Shown: positions 53,058 to 63,135, counted from the first letter of the stretch. The stretch: DNA of 64,000 nt from Desulfotruncus alcoholivorax DSM 16058 (GCF_000430885.1 NZ_AUMW01000010.1:1-64000), one strand, 5' to 3'. Notes: generated by a model from the letters alone, not told the origin. Program-made: numbers and translations.

Positions 53058-55745
53058 GTGGCAGAAGTAACTTTAACCATTGACGGTCTTCAAGTGACCG
53101 TAGCCAAAGGGACAACCGTGCTGGAAGCCGCCAGACAGGCCGGGGTTTTCATCCCCACTTTTTGCCACGACCCGGAACTGACAAGGTTTGGCGCCTGCCG
53201 CATGTGCATAGTGGAAATTCCAGGCATGCGCAATCTGCCTGCTTCCTGTGTTACAGAGGCTGCAGAAGGTATGGTGGTTTACACCGAATCAGAGGCAGTA
53301 ATTGAAGCCAGAAAGACCATTCTGGAACTCATGCTGGCCAATCACCCAATGGACTGCTTAACTTGTGGAAAAAACGGCGAATGCAGCCTGCAGGATTATG
53401 CGTACCTGTACGGTGTTAAAACAGAATCGTTTGGTGGCGAAAAACACGCTTATCCCCTTGAAAATGACAACCCATTTATCGTCAGGGATATGAACAAGTG
53501 TATTTTATGCGGCAAATGTGTCCGTGCTTGTGCCGAAATTCAGGGCAAAAATATAGTAGATTTCGCGTATCGCGGCTTTGATGCCAAGATAACTCCTGCA
53601 ATGGATGTTCCCCTTTCAGCATCGGAATGTGTTTTTTGCGGCAACTGCGTTGCCGTTTGCCCGGTAGGAGCGTTGCAGGAAAAAGGCCTGCGCTCGGCTG
53701 CCAGAACCTGGGAAGTGAAAAAAGTAAAAACCACTTGCCCCTATTGCGGAACCGGATGTAGTTTTGAATTGAACGTTAAAGACAATAAGGTTGTTGGGGT
53801 GACCTCCTGTGACGGTGACGTAAACGGCAGGGCCCTGTGCGTAAAGGGGCGTTTCGGTTACGGGTTCATCCATCACCCCGACCGCTTGACCAACCCGTTA
53901 ATCAAGAAAAACGGAAAGTTTGTTGAGTCTTCCTGGGAAGAAGCAATCGGCCTGGTAGCTGCAAAATTAAGCGCAATAAAGGCTAATTATGGCCCGGACT
54001 CGCTGGCTGTACTGAGTTCAGCCCGCTGCACCAATGAAGAAAACTACCTGATGCAAAAATTTACACGCGCAGTACTCGGTACCAACAGTATCGACCACTG
54101 CGCCCGTCTCTGACACGCTCCGACAGTCGCCGGTCTGGCGGCTTCATTCGGAAGCGGAGCAATGACCAACAGTATCAAAGAAATTGCCGGAGCTGATTTT
54201 ATCCTGGCCATCGGCACCAACACCACGGAATCGCACCCCATCATCAGCTTGCAAGTTAAGAAAGCCAAGCGCAACGGGGCAACTCTGGTAGTGGCTGATC
54301 CCAGGCGCACTGAAATCGCAGAGCTGTCTGATATTCACATGCAGTTGAAATCAGGCTCCGACATCGCCCTGTTAAATGCCATGGCCAATGTTATTATTGC
54401 AGAGGAAATCTGGAATAAAGAATTTGTCTCCACCAGAACAGAGGACTTTGAAGCCCTGAAAGCGACAGTGGCCAAATATACACCGGAATATGCCGAAGGC
54501 CTTACCGGAATTCCAGCTGATGTAATACGTGAAGTAGCCAGGGGCTACGCCAAGGCTAATAATGCCACAATCCTTTATACAATGGGCATTACCCAGCATA
54601 TTTGCGGTACCCATAATGTATTTGCTGTTGCCAACCTGGCGATGTTGTGCGGCCAAATAGGCAAACCAAGCAGTGGGGTTAACCCCCTGCGCGGGCAAAA
54701 CAATGTCCAGGGCGCCTGCGATATGGGAGCCCTGCCCAATGTTTACACCGGCTACCAGGCTGTAACCGTCGAAGATAACCGCGGCAAGTTTGCCAAAGCG
54801 TGGAACGTGGGAGAACTGCCGGCCAAGCCTGGCTTAACCGTCGGTGAAATGATGGAGGCTGCAGCCGAAGGCAAAGTCAAAGGCATGTATATCATGGGTG
54901 AAAACCCGGTACTGTCCGACCCTGATGCCCACCATGTGGTCCACTCCCTGGAAAAACTGGACTTTTTAGTGGTTCAGGACATTTTCCTAACTGAAACTGC
55001 AGCACTGGCGGATGTGGTTTTACCGGCAGCCAGCTTCGCAGAAAAGGACGGCACCTTCAGCAACACCGAGCGCAGGGTCCAACGTGTGCGTAAGGCCATT
55101 GACCCTGTAGGCAATGCCCGGGCTGACTGGCAAATCATCTGTGACGTGGCCACGGCCATGGGCTATACAATGAGCTATGCTTCGGCCTCAGAAATATTTG
55201 ATGAAATAGCATCATTAACTCCTTCATATGCCGGTATCTCTTATGAGCGCCTAGAGCAGGGCGGCATCCAGTGGCCCTGCCCCAACTCCGGGCACGCCGG
55301 CACAATGTACCTTCATAAAGATAAATTCGTGCGTGGTCTCGGTAAATTTAACCCGGTGGAATACATTCCTCCCGCGGAGCAACCGGACAACGAATTCCCA
55401 TTCGTTCTCAGCACCGGGCGGCGGCATTTCCACTACCATACCGGCACCATGACCCAGCGAACAGGAACACTGGAAGTACATTACGGCACTGAGTTCTTGG
55501 AAATCAACCCGGCCGATGCAGCTGCGATCAACGTAACGGAAGGTGAAATGATCAAGGTCAAATCCCGTCGCGGAGAAGTTGCGGTTCAGGCCCGCCTAAC
55601 TGACATAGTGCCGCAAGGAATGGTGTTTACATCGTTCCATTTCCCGGAAGTGGCTATTAACAAGCTGACAAACTCTGCCAGGGACCCGGTTGCCAAAATA
55701 CCTGAGTTAAAAGTCTGCGCAGTTAAAATTGAAAAAGCAAGTTAA
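53058..55745 (+). CDS. fdhA: Selenocysteine-containing formate dehydrogenase, alpha subunit
   Basis: 895 aa when the in-frame TGA at 54111-54113 is read as Sec352. The sequence on both sides is one protein: IDHCARL-[Sec]-HAPTVAGLAAS is the classic FdhH/FdhA active site. Domains: [2Fe-2S], His-ligated [4Fe-4S] and two [4Fe-4S] at about 1-210; molybdopterin-type [4Fe-4S] CPYCGTGC at about 228; catalytic Mo/W-bis-MGD domain; dinucleotide-binding domain at about 780-890. It oxidises formate to CO2 or works in reverse, with NuoE/F-type partners. GTG start with GGAAGGAGG. Confidence 0.95.
54111..54156 (+). promoter_or_regulatory. SECIS hairpin of fdhA
   Basis: UGA at 54111-54113. The upper stem GTCGCC (54126-54131) pairs with GGCGGC (54137-54142) and closes loop GGTCT. 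A lower stem forms from CGCT/AGCG and CCGA/TCGG (54116-54123 with 54148-54156). The loop is 18 bases after the UGA and contains a G-U, as in E. coli fdhF. Confidence 0.9.
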
Positions 55746-55756
55746 CCATCAAAAAG

Positions 55757-55812
55757 CCTAGGGACAGGCAGGGACAAGGGGACAGGCACCTTGTCCCGAC
55801 CTTGTCCCTATT
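55757..55812 (+). terminator. Nested GGGACA inverted repeats after fdhA
   Basis: GGGACAAGG pairs with CCTTGTCCC, and AGGGACA with TGTCCCT further out, leaving two or more overlapping hairpins, then TTTTATTT. It ends the fdh operon. GGGACAGGCA-type words are frequent in Peptococcaceae intergenes. Confidence 0.65.
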
Positions 55813-55975
55813 TTATTTATAAAGGTATTTAATAATTTTACAAATTTATTTGTTTTAGAATTATGTAATTTTTTTAAAAAATATAAAAAGTCTAAAGGAA
55901 TTATTCCCAAGCTTGTCGAAATGTAAATAAGCAAAAATTGTGAATGAATATTCATACATAGTGGAGGTGTACATT

Positions 55976-57595
55976 TTGACAGAAAACAATAAGATCTGGT
56001 TAAAAAGTTACCCAGCTAAAGTCCCTGCTCACATTGACTATCCCGATTTAACAATGCCCCAATTTCTTGACAAGGTAGCTGGTGAATTCCCGGAACGCGA
56101 TGCAGTAGTTTTCTCAGGTATAAAGCTAAGCTTTCAAACACTCCAGGGTATGGTTAATAAATGCGCTAACGCCCTTGCTGATCTAGGTGTAAAAAAAGGT
56201 GACCGGGTAGCTATTATGTCTCCTAACAGTCCTCAATACGTTATGGCCTTTTTGGCCACCTTAAAGATCGGAGGCATTGTGGTTCAAGTTAACCCTATGT
56301 ATGTGGAACGCGAATTGGAACACGTTTTAAACGATTCCGGCGCGGAAACAATTATTGCCTATGACGCATTTTACCCGTTAATTAATAAGGTGCGTAATGT
56401 CACTCCGCTGCAAAAGATCATTCTTTTTTCACTCGGGCAGCCTGCAGAAATAGATGATGGCGCCATTAAAGCAGAGGAGCTGTTGTTAAAATATCCTCCT
56501 GCTTTTGATCAGGTACCTGTGGCAATGGATGATGTGGCTGTATTCCAATACACCGGCGGCACAACCGGAGTTTCCAAAGGAGCCATGTTAACACATCGCA
56601 ATATAACCGCAAACGCTCTGCAAGTATCACACTGGTTTGAAAACATGGAATACGGCCAGGAAAAAGTTTTGTGCGCATTGCCTTTCTTCCATTCCTATGC
56701 CATGACCACCTGCATGAATTTCAGTATCATCAATGCTGCGACTATGATTATTATGCCACGTTTTGAAATCAAACAATGCTTGGAATTAATCAAACAATAC
56801 CAGCCAACTTTCTTTCCCGGAGCCCCAACCATGTATATAGCCATCAACAACTACCCCAATGTCCAAGAGTACGGGATTGATTCAATTAAAGGCTGCATCA
56901 GCGGGTCAGCCCCGCTACCGATAGAGGTGGCAGAGAAGTTCGAAGAATTAACCGGGGGCAACCTTGTAGAGGGCTTTGGGTTATCTGAAACTTCACCGGT
57001 CACGCACTGCAATCCTGTATCTGGAATCCGTAAAGCCGGTTCGATTGGAATACCTATGCCCGATACAGACTGTAAAATTGTCGATCTTGAAACAGGTGAA
57101 AAAGAATTACCTCCAAACGAAATCGGTGAATTATGTATCAAAGGTCCCCAAGCTATGAAGGGGTACTGGAATATGCCCGAAGAAACAGCTAAAACTTTAA
57201 GAGATGGCTGGATTTATACCGGAGACATTGCCAAAATGGATGAAGACGGCTATTTCTATATTGTTGACAGGAAGAAAGATATGATTATTGCGGGCGGTTT
57301 CAACATTTACCCCAGAGATATAGAAGAAGTTTTATTTGAACATCCCAAAATCTTGGAAGCTGTTGTTGCAGGTGTTCCCGATCCTTATCGCGGAGAAACC
57401 GTTAAAGCATTTATTGTATTGAAAGAAGGCCAGCAAGCAACAGAGGAAGAAATTATCGATTACTGCAAAAATAACCTGGCTAAATACAAAGTCCCCAAAT
57501 TAATTGAATTTCGCACAGAACTTCCCAAAACAATTGTTGGTAAAGTATTAAGGCGCACTTTACGCGAAGAAGAGATTAAAAAGCTGCAAAGTTAA
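55976..57595 (+). CDS. Long-chain acyl-CoA ligase-like AMP-forming enzyme
   Basis: 539 aa ANL family. ATP motif QYTGGTTGVSKGAMLTH, middle GFGLSETSPVTHCNP, IYTGDIAKMDEDGYFYIVDR, DMIIAGGFNIYPRDIEEVL and C-terminal catalytic Lys in KTIVGKVLRRTL. Similar to FadD-type medium/long-chain acyl-CoA ligases; the chain length is not visible. TTG at 55976 with GGAGGTG; the open frame to 55940 has no site. Confidence 0.85.
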   Translation: MTENNKIWLKSYPAKVPAHIDYPDLTMPQFLDKVAGEFPERDAVVFSGIKLSFQTLQGMVNKCANALADLGVKKGDRVAIMSPNSPQYVMAFLATLKIGGIVVQVNPMYVERELEHVLNDSGAETIIAYDAFYPLINKVRNVTPLQKIILFSLGQPAEIDDGAIKAEELLLKYPPAFDQVPVAMDDVAVFQYTGGTTGVSKGAMLTHRNITANALQVSHWFENMEYGQEKVLCALPFFHSYAMTTCMNFSIINAATMIIMPRFEIKQCLELIKQYQPTFFPGAPTMYIAINNYPNVQEYGIDSIKGCISGSAPLPIEVAEKFEELTGGNLVEGFGLSETSPVTHCNPVSGIRKAGSIGIPMPDTDCKIVDLETGEKELPPNEIGELCIKGPQAMKGYWNMPEETAKTLRDGWIYTGDIAKMDEDGYFYIVDRKKDMIIAGGFNIYPRDIEEVLFEHPKILEAVVAGVPDPYRGETVKAFIVLKEGQQATEEEIIDYCKNNLAKYKVPKLIEFRTELPKTIVGKVLRRTLREEEIKKLQS

Positions 57596-57606
57596 CGGCC
57601 CCAAAC

Positions 57607-57640
57607 AACAAACCCAACCTTTAAGGGTTGGGGTTTGTTA
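57607..57640. terminator. Terminator after the acyl-CoA ligase
   Basis: AACAAACCCAACC and GGGTTGGGGTTTGTT pair across TTTAA with one or two bulges, followed by ATTT. Between convergent genes. Confidence 0.7.
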
Positions 57641-57689
57641 TTTATCGCATATATTACCTGGGCTAGACTGTTATCTACCGACGACTATT

Positions 57690-58808
57690 TCAAGGCAGGT
57701 TAATTTTTATATGCTTATTTTTCAATAAATCCAGATCAACTGTATCATTAAGAACTTGAGTAATTGTTTTATTATGCACCTCGGCCAAGTCAATCTCAAA
57801 CTGGTCTGTGCAAGGTTCATTATTTGATAAAAACAATACTCTTAATTTAGGTCTAAGTGAAAATCCTGGACGGTTTTGTATAACAACAGCAATTTCACCC
57901 GTATTAAGCTTAACCAAACTTCCAATAGGGTACGCTGCCACATGATGTAAAAATGCCTTGACTATATCAAATTCAAATAAGTAATCACCGCTGGCGGAAA
58001 GCATTTCAAAGGCTTCATGGGGAAGATAAGCACTGCGATATACCCTGTCGGCAGTCAATGCATCATACATGTCAGCCAATCCAACAATGGCCGAATTTTG
58101 CGGTATCTGATTTCGTGCAAGGCCATGGGGATATCCAGTACCGTTATACCTTTCATGATGATGAAGAACAACAAGCTTTGAGGCATTTTGAAATTGAGTA
58201 TTTTGGCATAACAGTTCAAACCCGTACTCAGAATGCTTTTTAACTAAGTGATATTCCTCGGCTGTTAGTTTACCTGGCTTATTCAATACTTCAAGTGGTA
58301 TCAACGTTTTGCCCAGGTCGTGCAAAATCGCTCCTATGGCAAGTAATCTTATACTATTCGTGCTATAACCCAACCGAAGAGCAGTTATCATTGATAAAAT
58401 ACAGGTATTAACACAATGGCCGAAAGTATATTCATCATTGCTGCGTATGTCAACTAAATTAACCATGATGTTCTTGTTATTCAGCAACTCATCAACAAGA
58501 TCATCCACTATGCTCTCTATTTTATCCAGGCCCACTAAGTTTTTCGTATAACGGAAATCGTGAAAAATTTTTTTAGTTTGTTGAATTGCTTTATATCTAA
58601 CCTTTTCGGATATAACATCATTATATTGTAAATCAGGTAAAAAACCGTCGTCAACGTATATAGAAGGAATGTTCAGCTTTTGTAACCGCGCAATAAAAGT
58701 TTCAGTAAGTATGGTACCCGCGGCCAGTAAAACTTGTTCATTTGCGTTAATAACAGAACGGCCCACTTTCATGCCCGGTTTTAATTTTTTTGTAGGTACC
58801 CTGCGCAT
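57690..58808 (-). CDS. HD-GYP cyclic di-GMP phosphodiesterase
   Basis: 372 aa. An N-terminal domain of about 120 residues (GMKVGRSVINANEQVLLAAG) is typical of the DUF3391/HD-GYP arrangement. The HD-GYP domain has ILHDLGKTLIP and HHERYNGTGYPHGL plus VGLADMYDALTADRVYR. It degrades cyclic di-GMP to GMP or pGpG and would oppose the GGDEF protein at 1.4 kb. ATG at 58808 with GGTGGA upstream; a TTG about nine residues earlier is an alternative. Confidence 0.92.
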   Translation of the reverse strand: MRRVPTKKLKPGMKVGRSVINANEQVLLAAGTILTETFIARLQKLNIPSIYVDDGFLPDLQYNDVISEKVRYKAIQQTKKIFHDFRYTKNLVGLDKIESIVDDLVDELLNNKNIMVNLVDIRSNDEYTFGHCVNTCILSMITALRLGYSTNSIRLLAIGAILHDLGKTLIPLEVLNKPGKLTAEEYHLVKKHSEYGFELLCQNTQFQNASKLVVLHHHERYNGTGYPHGLARNQIPQNSAIVGLADMYDALTADRVYRSAYLPHEAFEMLSASGDYLFEFDIVKAFLHHVAAYPIGSLVKLNTGEIAVVIQNRPGFSLRPKLRVLFLSNNEPCTDQFEIDLAEVHNKTITQVLNDTVDLDLLKNKHIKINLP

Positions 58809-58930
58809 AATTAATCCACCTTCAGCTGCTGTCATATTAAGTATTGGTATTTAAAGGTAGTTTTTCGACATGATTTATTCTATTCCTTTTTATTATCCAA
58901 AATTAATACAATGAATAAAATAATTAAATA

Positions 58931-58959
58931 TTGAAAATAAAAGTGACTTGCTTTACAAT
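58931..58959 (+). promoter_or_regulatory. Promoter of the Na/Pi cotransporter gene
   Basis: TTGAAA (58931-58936) and TACAAT (58954-58959) with a 17-base spacer, about 55 bases ahead of the start. Confidence 0.6.
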
Positions 58960-58973
58960 TAGCTAATATCAAT

Positions 58974-58990
58974 TTAACATTATCTTAACA
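58974..58990 (+). promoter_or_regulatory. Pho-box-like direct repeat
   Basis: TTAACA, five bases, TTAACA: the PhoP half-site spacing of Bacillus (11-base period). It sits directly upstream of a phosphate cotransporter, where PhoP control would make sense. Only two half-sites are present. Confidence 0.5.
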
Positions 58991-59014
58991 TAAACCGACT
59001 CGAGGTGAATGAAC

Positions 59015-60724
59015 TTGGAGCTTTGGAAATCTATTTCACTTGGGCTTGTGGGGGGCATGGGTCTTTTGCTCTATGGCATGTACATCATGAGCGAAGGCTT
59101 GCAAAAAATAGCCGGCCATAGATTGCGCAACATCCTAAGTACCTTAACTCACAACAGACTAACCGCCCTGGTAGTTGGGGCCTTGGTGACAATACTTTTC
59201 CAGAGTAGTACCGCTACAACAGTTATTTTAGTGGGATTAACCAGCGCATCCATAATGACTCTGAAGCAAACCCTTGGGGTAATTCTGGGTGCCGATATAG
59301 GAACAACAGTCACCGCCCAGCTAATAGCACTTAACGTAACCGAGATTTCTTTGCCCATAGTCGGTATTGGAGCAACTATCATTTTTTTCAGCAAGCGTGA
59401 TAAATATAAGCGCATAGGGCAAGCTCTTTTAGGATTTGGTTTACTGTTTTTAGGTTTAAAAATAATGTCCGATACTATGCATCCCCTGCGCGACGCGCCG
59501 TTTTTCAAACAAATGCTAATGAGCGCCAGCGACTACCCGCTGTTGGCCATAGCCGCCGCTGCATTATTTACCTTTCTGGTACACAGTAGTGCAGCCTCTG
59601 TTGGTATAATTATGGTTTTGTCAATGCAAGGCATGGTATCCTTACATTCTGCCATTTACCTACTATTTGGCGCTAATATTGGGACATCATTTACGGCAAT
59701 TCTTACAAGCTTGGGATCTTCCAGAGAAGCTCAACGCGTAGCCACAGCTCACCTGCTATTTAAAATGGCCGGGGTTCTGATATTGTTTCCTTTTGTTACC
59801 CCTTATGCTGCTTTACTTACCAAATTTACGTCTTCGCCGGGTTACCAGGTGGCAAACGCTCATACATTGTTCAACATTGGGATTGCCATAGTTTTCTTAC
59901 CCTTCACCTCTTATTTCGCCAGGTTATTGCAAAAAATCGTACCCGAAAGGCAAGATAAAAGTTGGGACGCCGAAGAGTTAAAGCCAAAGTTCCTTGATAA
60001 CAAGCTAATTAACACACCTTCAATAGCCCTGGGGCTTGTTTCAAAAGAAATCAACCACGCTTCCGACCAGGTTTTTGAAATGACAACATCGGTAATAACC
60101 ATTTTTGAGCTGAGCAGCGTGGAACTCCTTGATAAGATAAACAAGAAGGAGGATTACCTTGACGTTTTATACAAAGCTATTACCCAGTATTTAACCGATA
60201 TTATGCGCCAACCCATTTCACGCCAGGAATTCTATCGTTCTATGAGCTATATGCATATTGTTAATGATCTGGAACACATTGGAGACATTATTGAAAAAGA
60301 CATTACTTATATTGCAAGCTGCAAAATTGCAAGGGGTTGCAAGTTTTCCGAGGCCGGCTGGGAGGAAATTAAAGATATGCACAAGCACCTATGTGATATG
60401 ATAAGAATGTGTAATCTGGCCCTGTTTTCCAATGATAAAGATTTAGCCTCAAAAACAGCCAAGATGTACCCGGAAATGTCACGCATGGAACGACATCTAA
60501 GGGCAAAGCACTTTAACCGGCTCAAAGACGGCACGGCCCAATCCATATCAACCAGTTCACTACACTTGGATTTAATAAATTCATTTCTTAGAATAAGCGA
60601 GCACATTAAAAATATCTGTCAAGAAATCCTTATTCATGACAACTCACAAAACTATTTCAGTCATCATATGAATGACGATTTAGACCGCGAGGAAGATTTA
60701 ACAGAAAGCATTACTTTTAATTAA
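59015..60724 (+). CDS. Na/Pi cotransporter with C-terminal PhoU-like domain
   Basis: About 569 aa. Two inverted-repeat transport cores: GLLLYGMYIMSEGLQ, QSSTATTVILVGL and GADIGTTVTAQL in the first, HSSAASVGIIMVL and GANIGTSFTAIL in the second, with the QSS/HSS motifs of the PNaS (NptA) family. A long PhoU-like helical region (about 355-560) follows. It imports phosphate with sodium. I favour the TTG at 59015 (GAGGTG seven bases upstream); the ATG at 59009 is close to that site. Confidence 0.9.
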   Translation: MELWKSISLGLVGGMGLLLYGMYIMSEGLQKIAGHRLRNILSTLTHNRLTALVVGALVTILFQSSTATTVILVGLTSASIMTLKQTLGVILGADIGTTVTAQLIALNVTEISLPIVGIGATIIFFSKRDKYKRIGQALLGFGLLFLGLKIMSDTMHPLRDAPFFKQMLMSASDYPLLAIAAAALFTFLVHSSAASVGIIMVLSMQGMVSLHSAIYLLFGANIGTSFTAILTSLGSSREAQRVATAHLLFKMAGVLILFPFVTPYAALLTKFTSSPGYQVANAHTLFNIGIAIVFLPFTSYFARLLQKIVPERQDKSWDAEELKPKFLDNKLINTPSIALGLVSKEINHASDQVFEMTTSVITIFELSSVELLDKINKKEDYLDVLYKAITQYLTDIMRQPISRQEFYRSMSYMHIVNDLEHIGDIIEKDITYIASCKIARGCKFSEAGWEEIKDMHKHLCDMIRMCNLALFSNDKDLASKTAKMYPEMSRMERHLRAKHFNRLKDGTAQSISTSSLHLDLINSFLRISEHIKNICQEILIHDNSQNYFSHHMNDDLDREEDLTESITFN

Positions 60725-60745
60725 TACGTATTCCAATCTGCTGAT

Positions 60746-60775
60746 AAAACCGGGCACCGAACCCGGTTTTTTTTC
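60746..60775 (+). terminator. Terminator after the Na/Pi gene
   Basis: AAAACCGGG and CCCGGTTTT pair across CACCGAA, followed by TTTT. Confidence 0.85.
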
Positions 60776-61074
60776 TTTTGAGGTAAATATACCTTTTGCT
60801 AACTGAAATAGTCTAGTTTTGTCCTTAAACGGGCAATTATGAGCTTAAACGGTTAGTCACATGATAAAAAACCATTCAGCTAAAAAATAATACCTTTTGG
60901 CTGAATTTTCTTAAAATTTTTACAAATAGCCTTTATTATATATTACATACGGTATTAATTTGTGCAGCATCTTATCAATTTGACCAAAGGGAGGTGGAAA
61001 CAACCCTTATCAATGCAAGTACTTCCTTAATTTTGAAAGTAATCTTAAATTTATAATAAAAGGGGGTTATTTTT
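60776..61074. other. Leader region of the acetyl/propionyl-CoA synthetase
   Basis: No gene. ATTCAGC and GCTGAAT (about 60872-60906) face each other across about 21 bases. A GGGAGGTGG at about 60988 lies near a possible short leader peptide; nothing is firm. The synthetase ribosome site (AAGGGGG) is at about 61060. Confidence 0.4.
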
Positions 61075-63093
61075 GTGTCCGAAGAAAAAAGCGCTCACTA
61101 TTCAGTAACATGGCAGGAAGAAGAATATATATACCCACCGAATAGTTTCGTGGGGCAGGCTAATTTAACCGACCCCAATATATTTCAAAGATTTAGCCTG
61201 GAAAATTTTCCCGAATGCTACAAGGAATTTGCAGATTTACTGGATTGGGACCAGTACTGGCATACCACGCTTGATACCAGTGACGCCCCTTGTTGGAAAT
61301 GGTTTGTGGGCGGCAAAATAAACGCCAGTTATAACTGTGTGGATAGGCACCTGGCAAAATACAAGAACAAAACAGCGATTCACTTTGTTCCGGAGCCTGA
61401 AGATGAACCCATTGTACACATGACTTATCAGGAGCTTTACAGAAGGGTAAATGAAACAGCTGCTGTATTAAGGGATTTTGCAGGCTTAAAAGCCGGTGAC
61501 AGGGTAACCTTGCACCTTCCCATGACCCCGGAACTGCCGATTACCATGTTGGCCTGCGCCCGTCTTGGCGTAATCCATTCCCAGGTATTCGCCGGTTTTA
61601 GCGGTCAGGCTTGCGGGGAAAGGATCTGGGATTCCGAAAGCCGCGTACTGATTACCATGGATGCTTATTACCGCAACGGCAAATTACTCGACCACAAAGC
61701 AGTTGGTGATATTGCCGTAGAAGTCGCCAAAAAAGAAGGACAGGATGTAGACAAGGTTCTTATATGGAGGCGCTATCCGGGCAAATACTCATCTTCGGCT
61801 CCCGTAATTGAAGGCCGCGACTTTTTCATGGATGAACTTTTAAAGGAATACCGGGGTAAAACAGTCGCGCCTGTATCAATGCCCGCCGAGGGAATACTGT
61901 TCCTGATGTACACCAGCGGTTCCACCGGCAGGCCCAAAGGTGCCCAGCACAGCATCGGCGGCTACCTGGCCTATGTCACCTGGATGTCTAAAAACATTCA
62001 AGACATTCACCCTGAAGACGTTTACTGGTGCATGGCCGACATCGGCTGGATCACCGGGCACTCCTTTATTGTATACGGCCCCCTGGCCTGTGCAGCCAGT
62101 ACCGTCATTTATGAAGGCGTCCCCACCTATCCAGACGCCGGCCGTATCTGGAGAATTGCCGAAGAGTTGAATGTTAATATATTCCACACATCTCCCACAG
62201 CTATTCGCCAGCTGAGGAAAGCCGGACCGGACGAGCCAGAAAAATATAATTTTAATTTTAAACATATGACAACCGTAGGTGAGCCTATCGAACCCGAGGT
62301 TTGGAGATGGTATTACAACGTCGTCGGCAAGAAGAATGCAGCCATTGTTGATACATGGTGGCAAACTGAAACCGGAGGTTTCCTGTGCAGCACGGTACCG
62401 GGTTTGGCTCCCATGAAACCCGGCAGCGCCGGACCCGGCGTACCCGGGATTCATCCCGTCATTTTTGACGATGAGGGCAACGAAATAGAAGCCGGAGCCG
62501 GTAAAGCTGGCAATATCTGCATCAGGAACCCCTGGCCCGGATTGATGCAAACTATCTGGAAAGACCGTGATCGTTTTGTCAGCACTTATTATGGAAAGTA
62601 TAACAAGAACCCTGACAGCAAAGACTGGAGAGATTGGCCCTACATGGCCGGGGACGCGGCAGTTTTAGCCAAGGATGGCTACGTCAGAATACTTGGCCGG
62701 GTTGACGACGTCATCAATGTGGCCGGTCACAGGCTGGGGACCAAGGAAATCGAATCCGCCGCCCTTACCGTGCAAGAGGTGGCTGAAGCAGCAGTAATTG
62801 CAGCCAAAGATGAAATCAAGGGTGTTGTTCCGGACCTGTACGTTGCCTTAAAGCCCGGGTTTGAAGCAAGCGACGAGCTGGCGGCGAAAATTTCCAACGC
62901 TGTTTCAACAGTGGTTGGTAAAATTGCCCGGCCCAGGGCCGTTCACATCGTTCCAGACATGCCCAAAACCCGTTCCGGTAAAATTATGCGCCGGATTCTC
63001 GCTTCAATATCCAACCGGACAGATGTCGGCGACGTAACTTCACTTTCCAACCCGGATGTGGTAGAACATATTCGCAAGCAAGTTCAAGGTTAA
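61075..63093 (+). CDS. acsA: Acetyl- or propionyl-CoA synthetase (AMP-forming)
   Basis: 672 aa. ACAS_N region at the start, ATP loop LMYTSGSTGRPKGAQHS, WCMADIGWITGHSFIVYGPL, WWQTETGGFLCST, GRVDDVINVAGHRLGTKEIE and C-terminal acetylatable Lys in KTRSGKIMRRILAS. It activates acetate or propionate to the CoA ester; the sirtuin at 42.5 kb may deacetylate that Lys. GTG start with AAGGGGG upstream. Ends in a terminator. Confidence 0.93.
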   Translation: MSEEKSAHYSVTWQEEEYIYPPNSFVGQANLTDPNIFQRFSLENFPECYKEFADLLDWDQYWHTTLDTSDAPCWKWFVGGKINASYNCVDRHLAKYKNKTAIHFVPEPEDEPIVHMTYQELYRRVNETAAVLRDFAGLKAGDRVTLHLPMTPELPITMLACARLGVIHSQVFAGFSGQACGERIWDSESRVLITMDAYYRNGKLLDHKAVGDIAVEVAKKEGQDVDKVLIWRRYPGKYSSSAPVIEGRDFFMDELLKEYRGKTVAPVSMPAEGILFLMYTSGSTGRPKGAQHSIGGYLAYVTWMSKNIQDIHPEDVYWCMADIGWITGHSFIVYGPLACAASTVIYEGVPTYPDAGRIWRIAEELNVNIFHTSPTAIRQLRKAGPDEPEKYNFNFKHMTTVGEPIEPEVWRWYYNVVGKKNAAIVDTWWQTETGGFLCSTVPGLAPMKPGSAGPGVPGIHPVIFDDEGNEIEAGAGKAGNICIRNPWPGLMQTIWKDRDRFVSTYYGKYNKNPDSKDWRDWPYMAGDAAVLAKDGYVRILGRVDDVINVAGHRLGTKEIESAALTVQEVAEAAVIAAKDEIKGVVPDLYVALKPGFEASDELAAKISNAVSTVVGKIARPRAVHIVPDMPKTRSGKIMRRILASISNRTDVGDVTSLSNPDVVEHIRKQVQG

Positions 63094-63135
63094 ACAAGTT
63101 GTTAATTGAATATTTACCAATAATGTATAACCAAC

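Noticed and set aside
19515-58870. Spo0A-box-like TGTCGAA at 19515, 55914 and (minus strand) 58864
   Set aside because: A 7-base word is expected about eight times by chance on both strands of 64 kb; no supporting spacing.
61876-62550. 224-codon minus-strand ORF within acsA
   Set aside because: A shadow of the synthetase gene; no ribosome site or family match.
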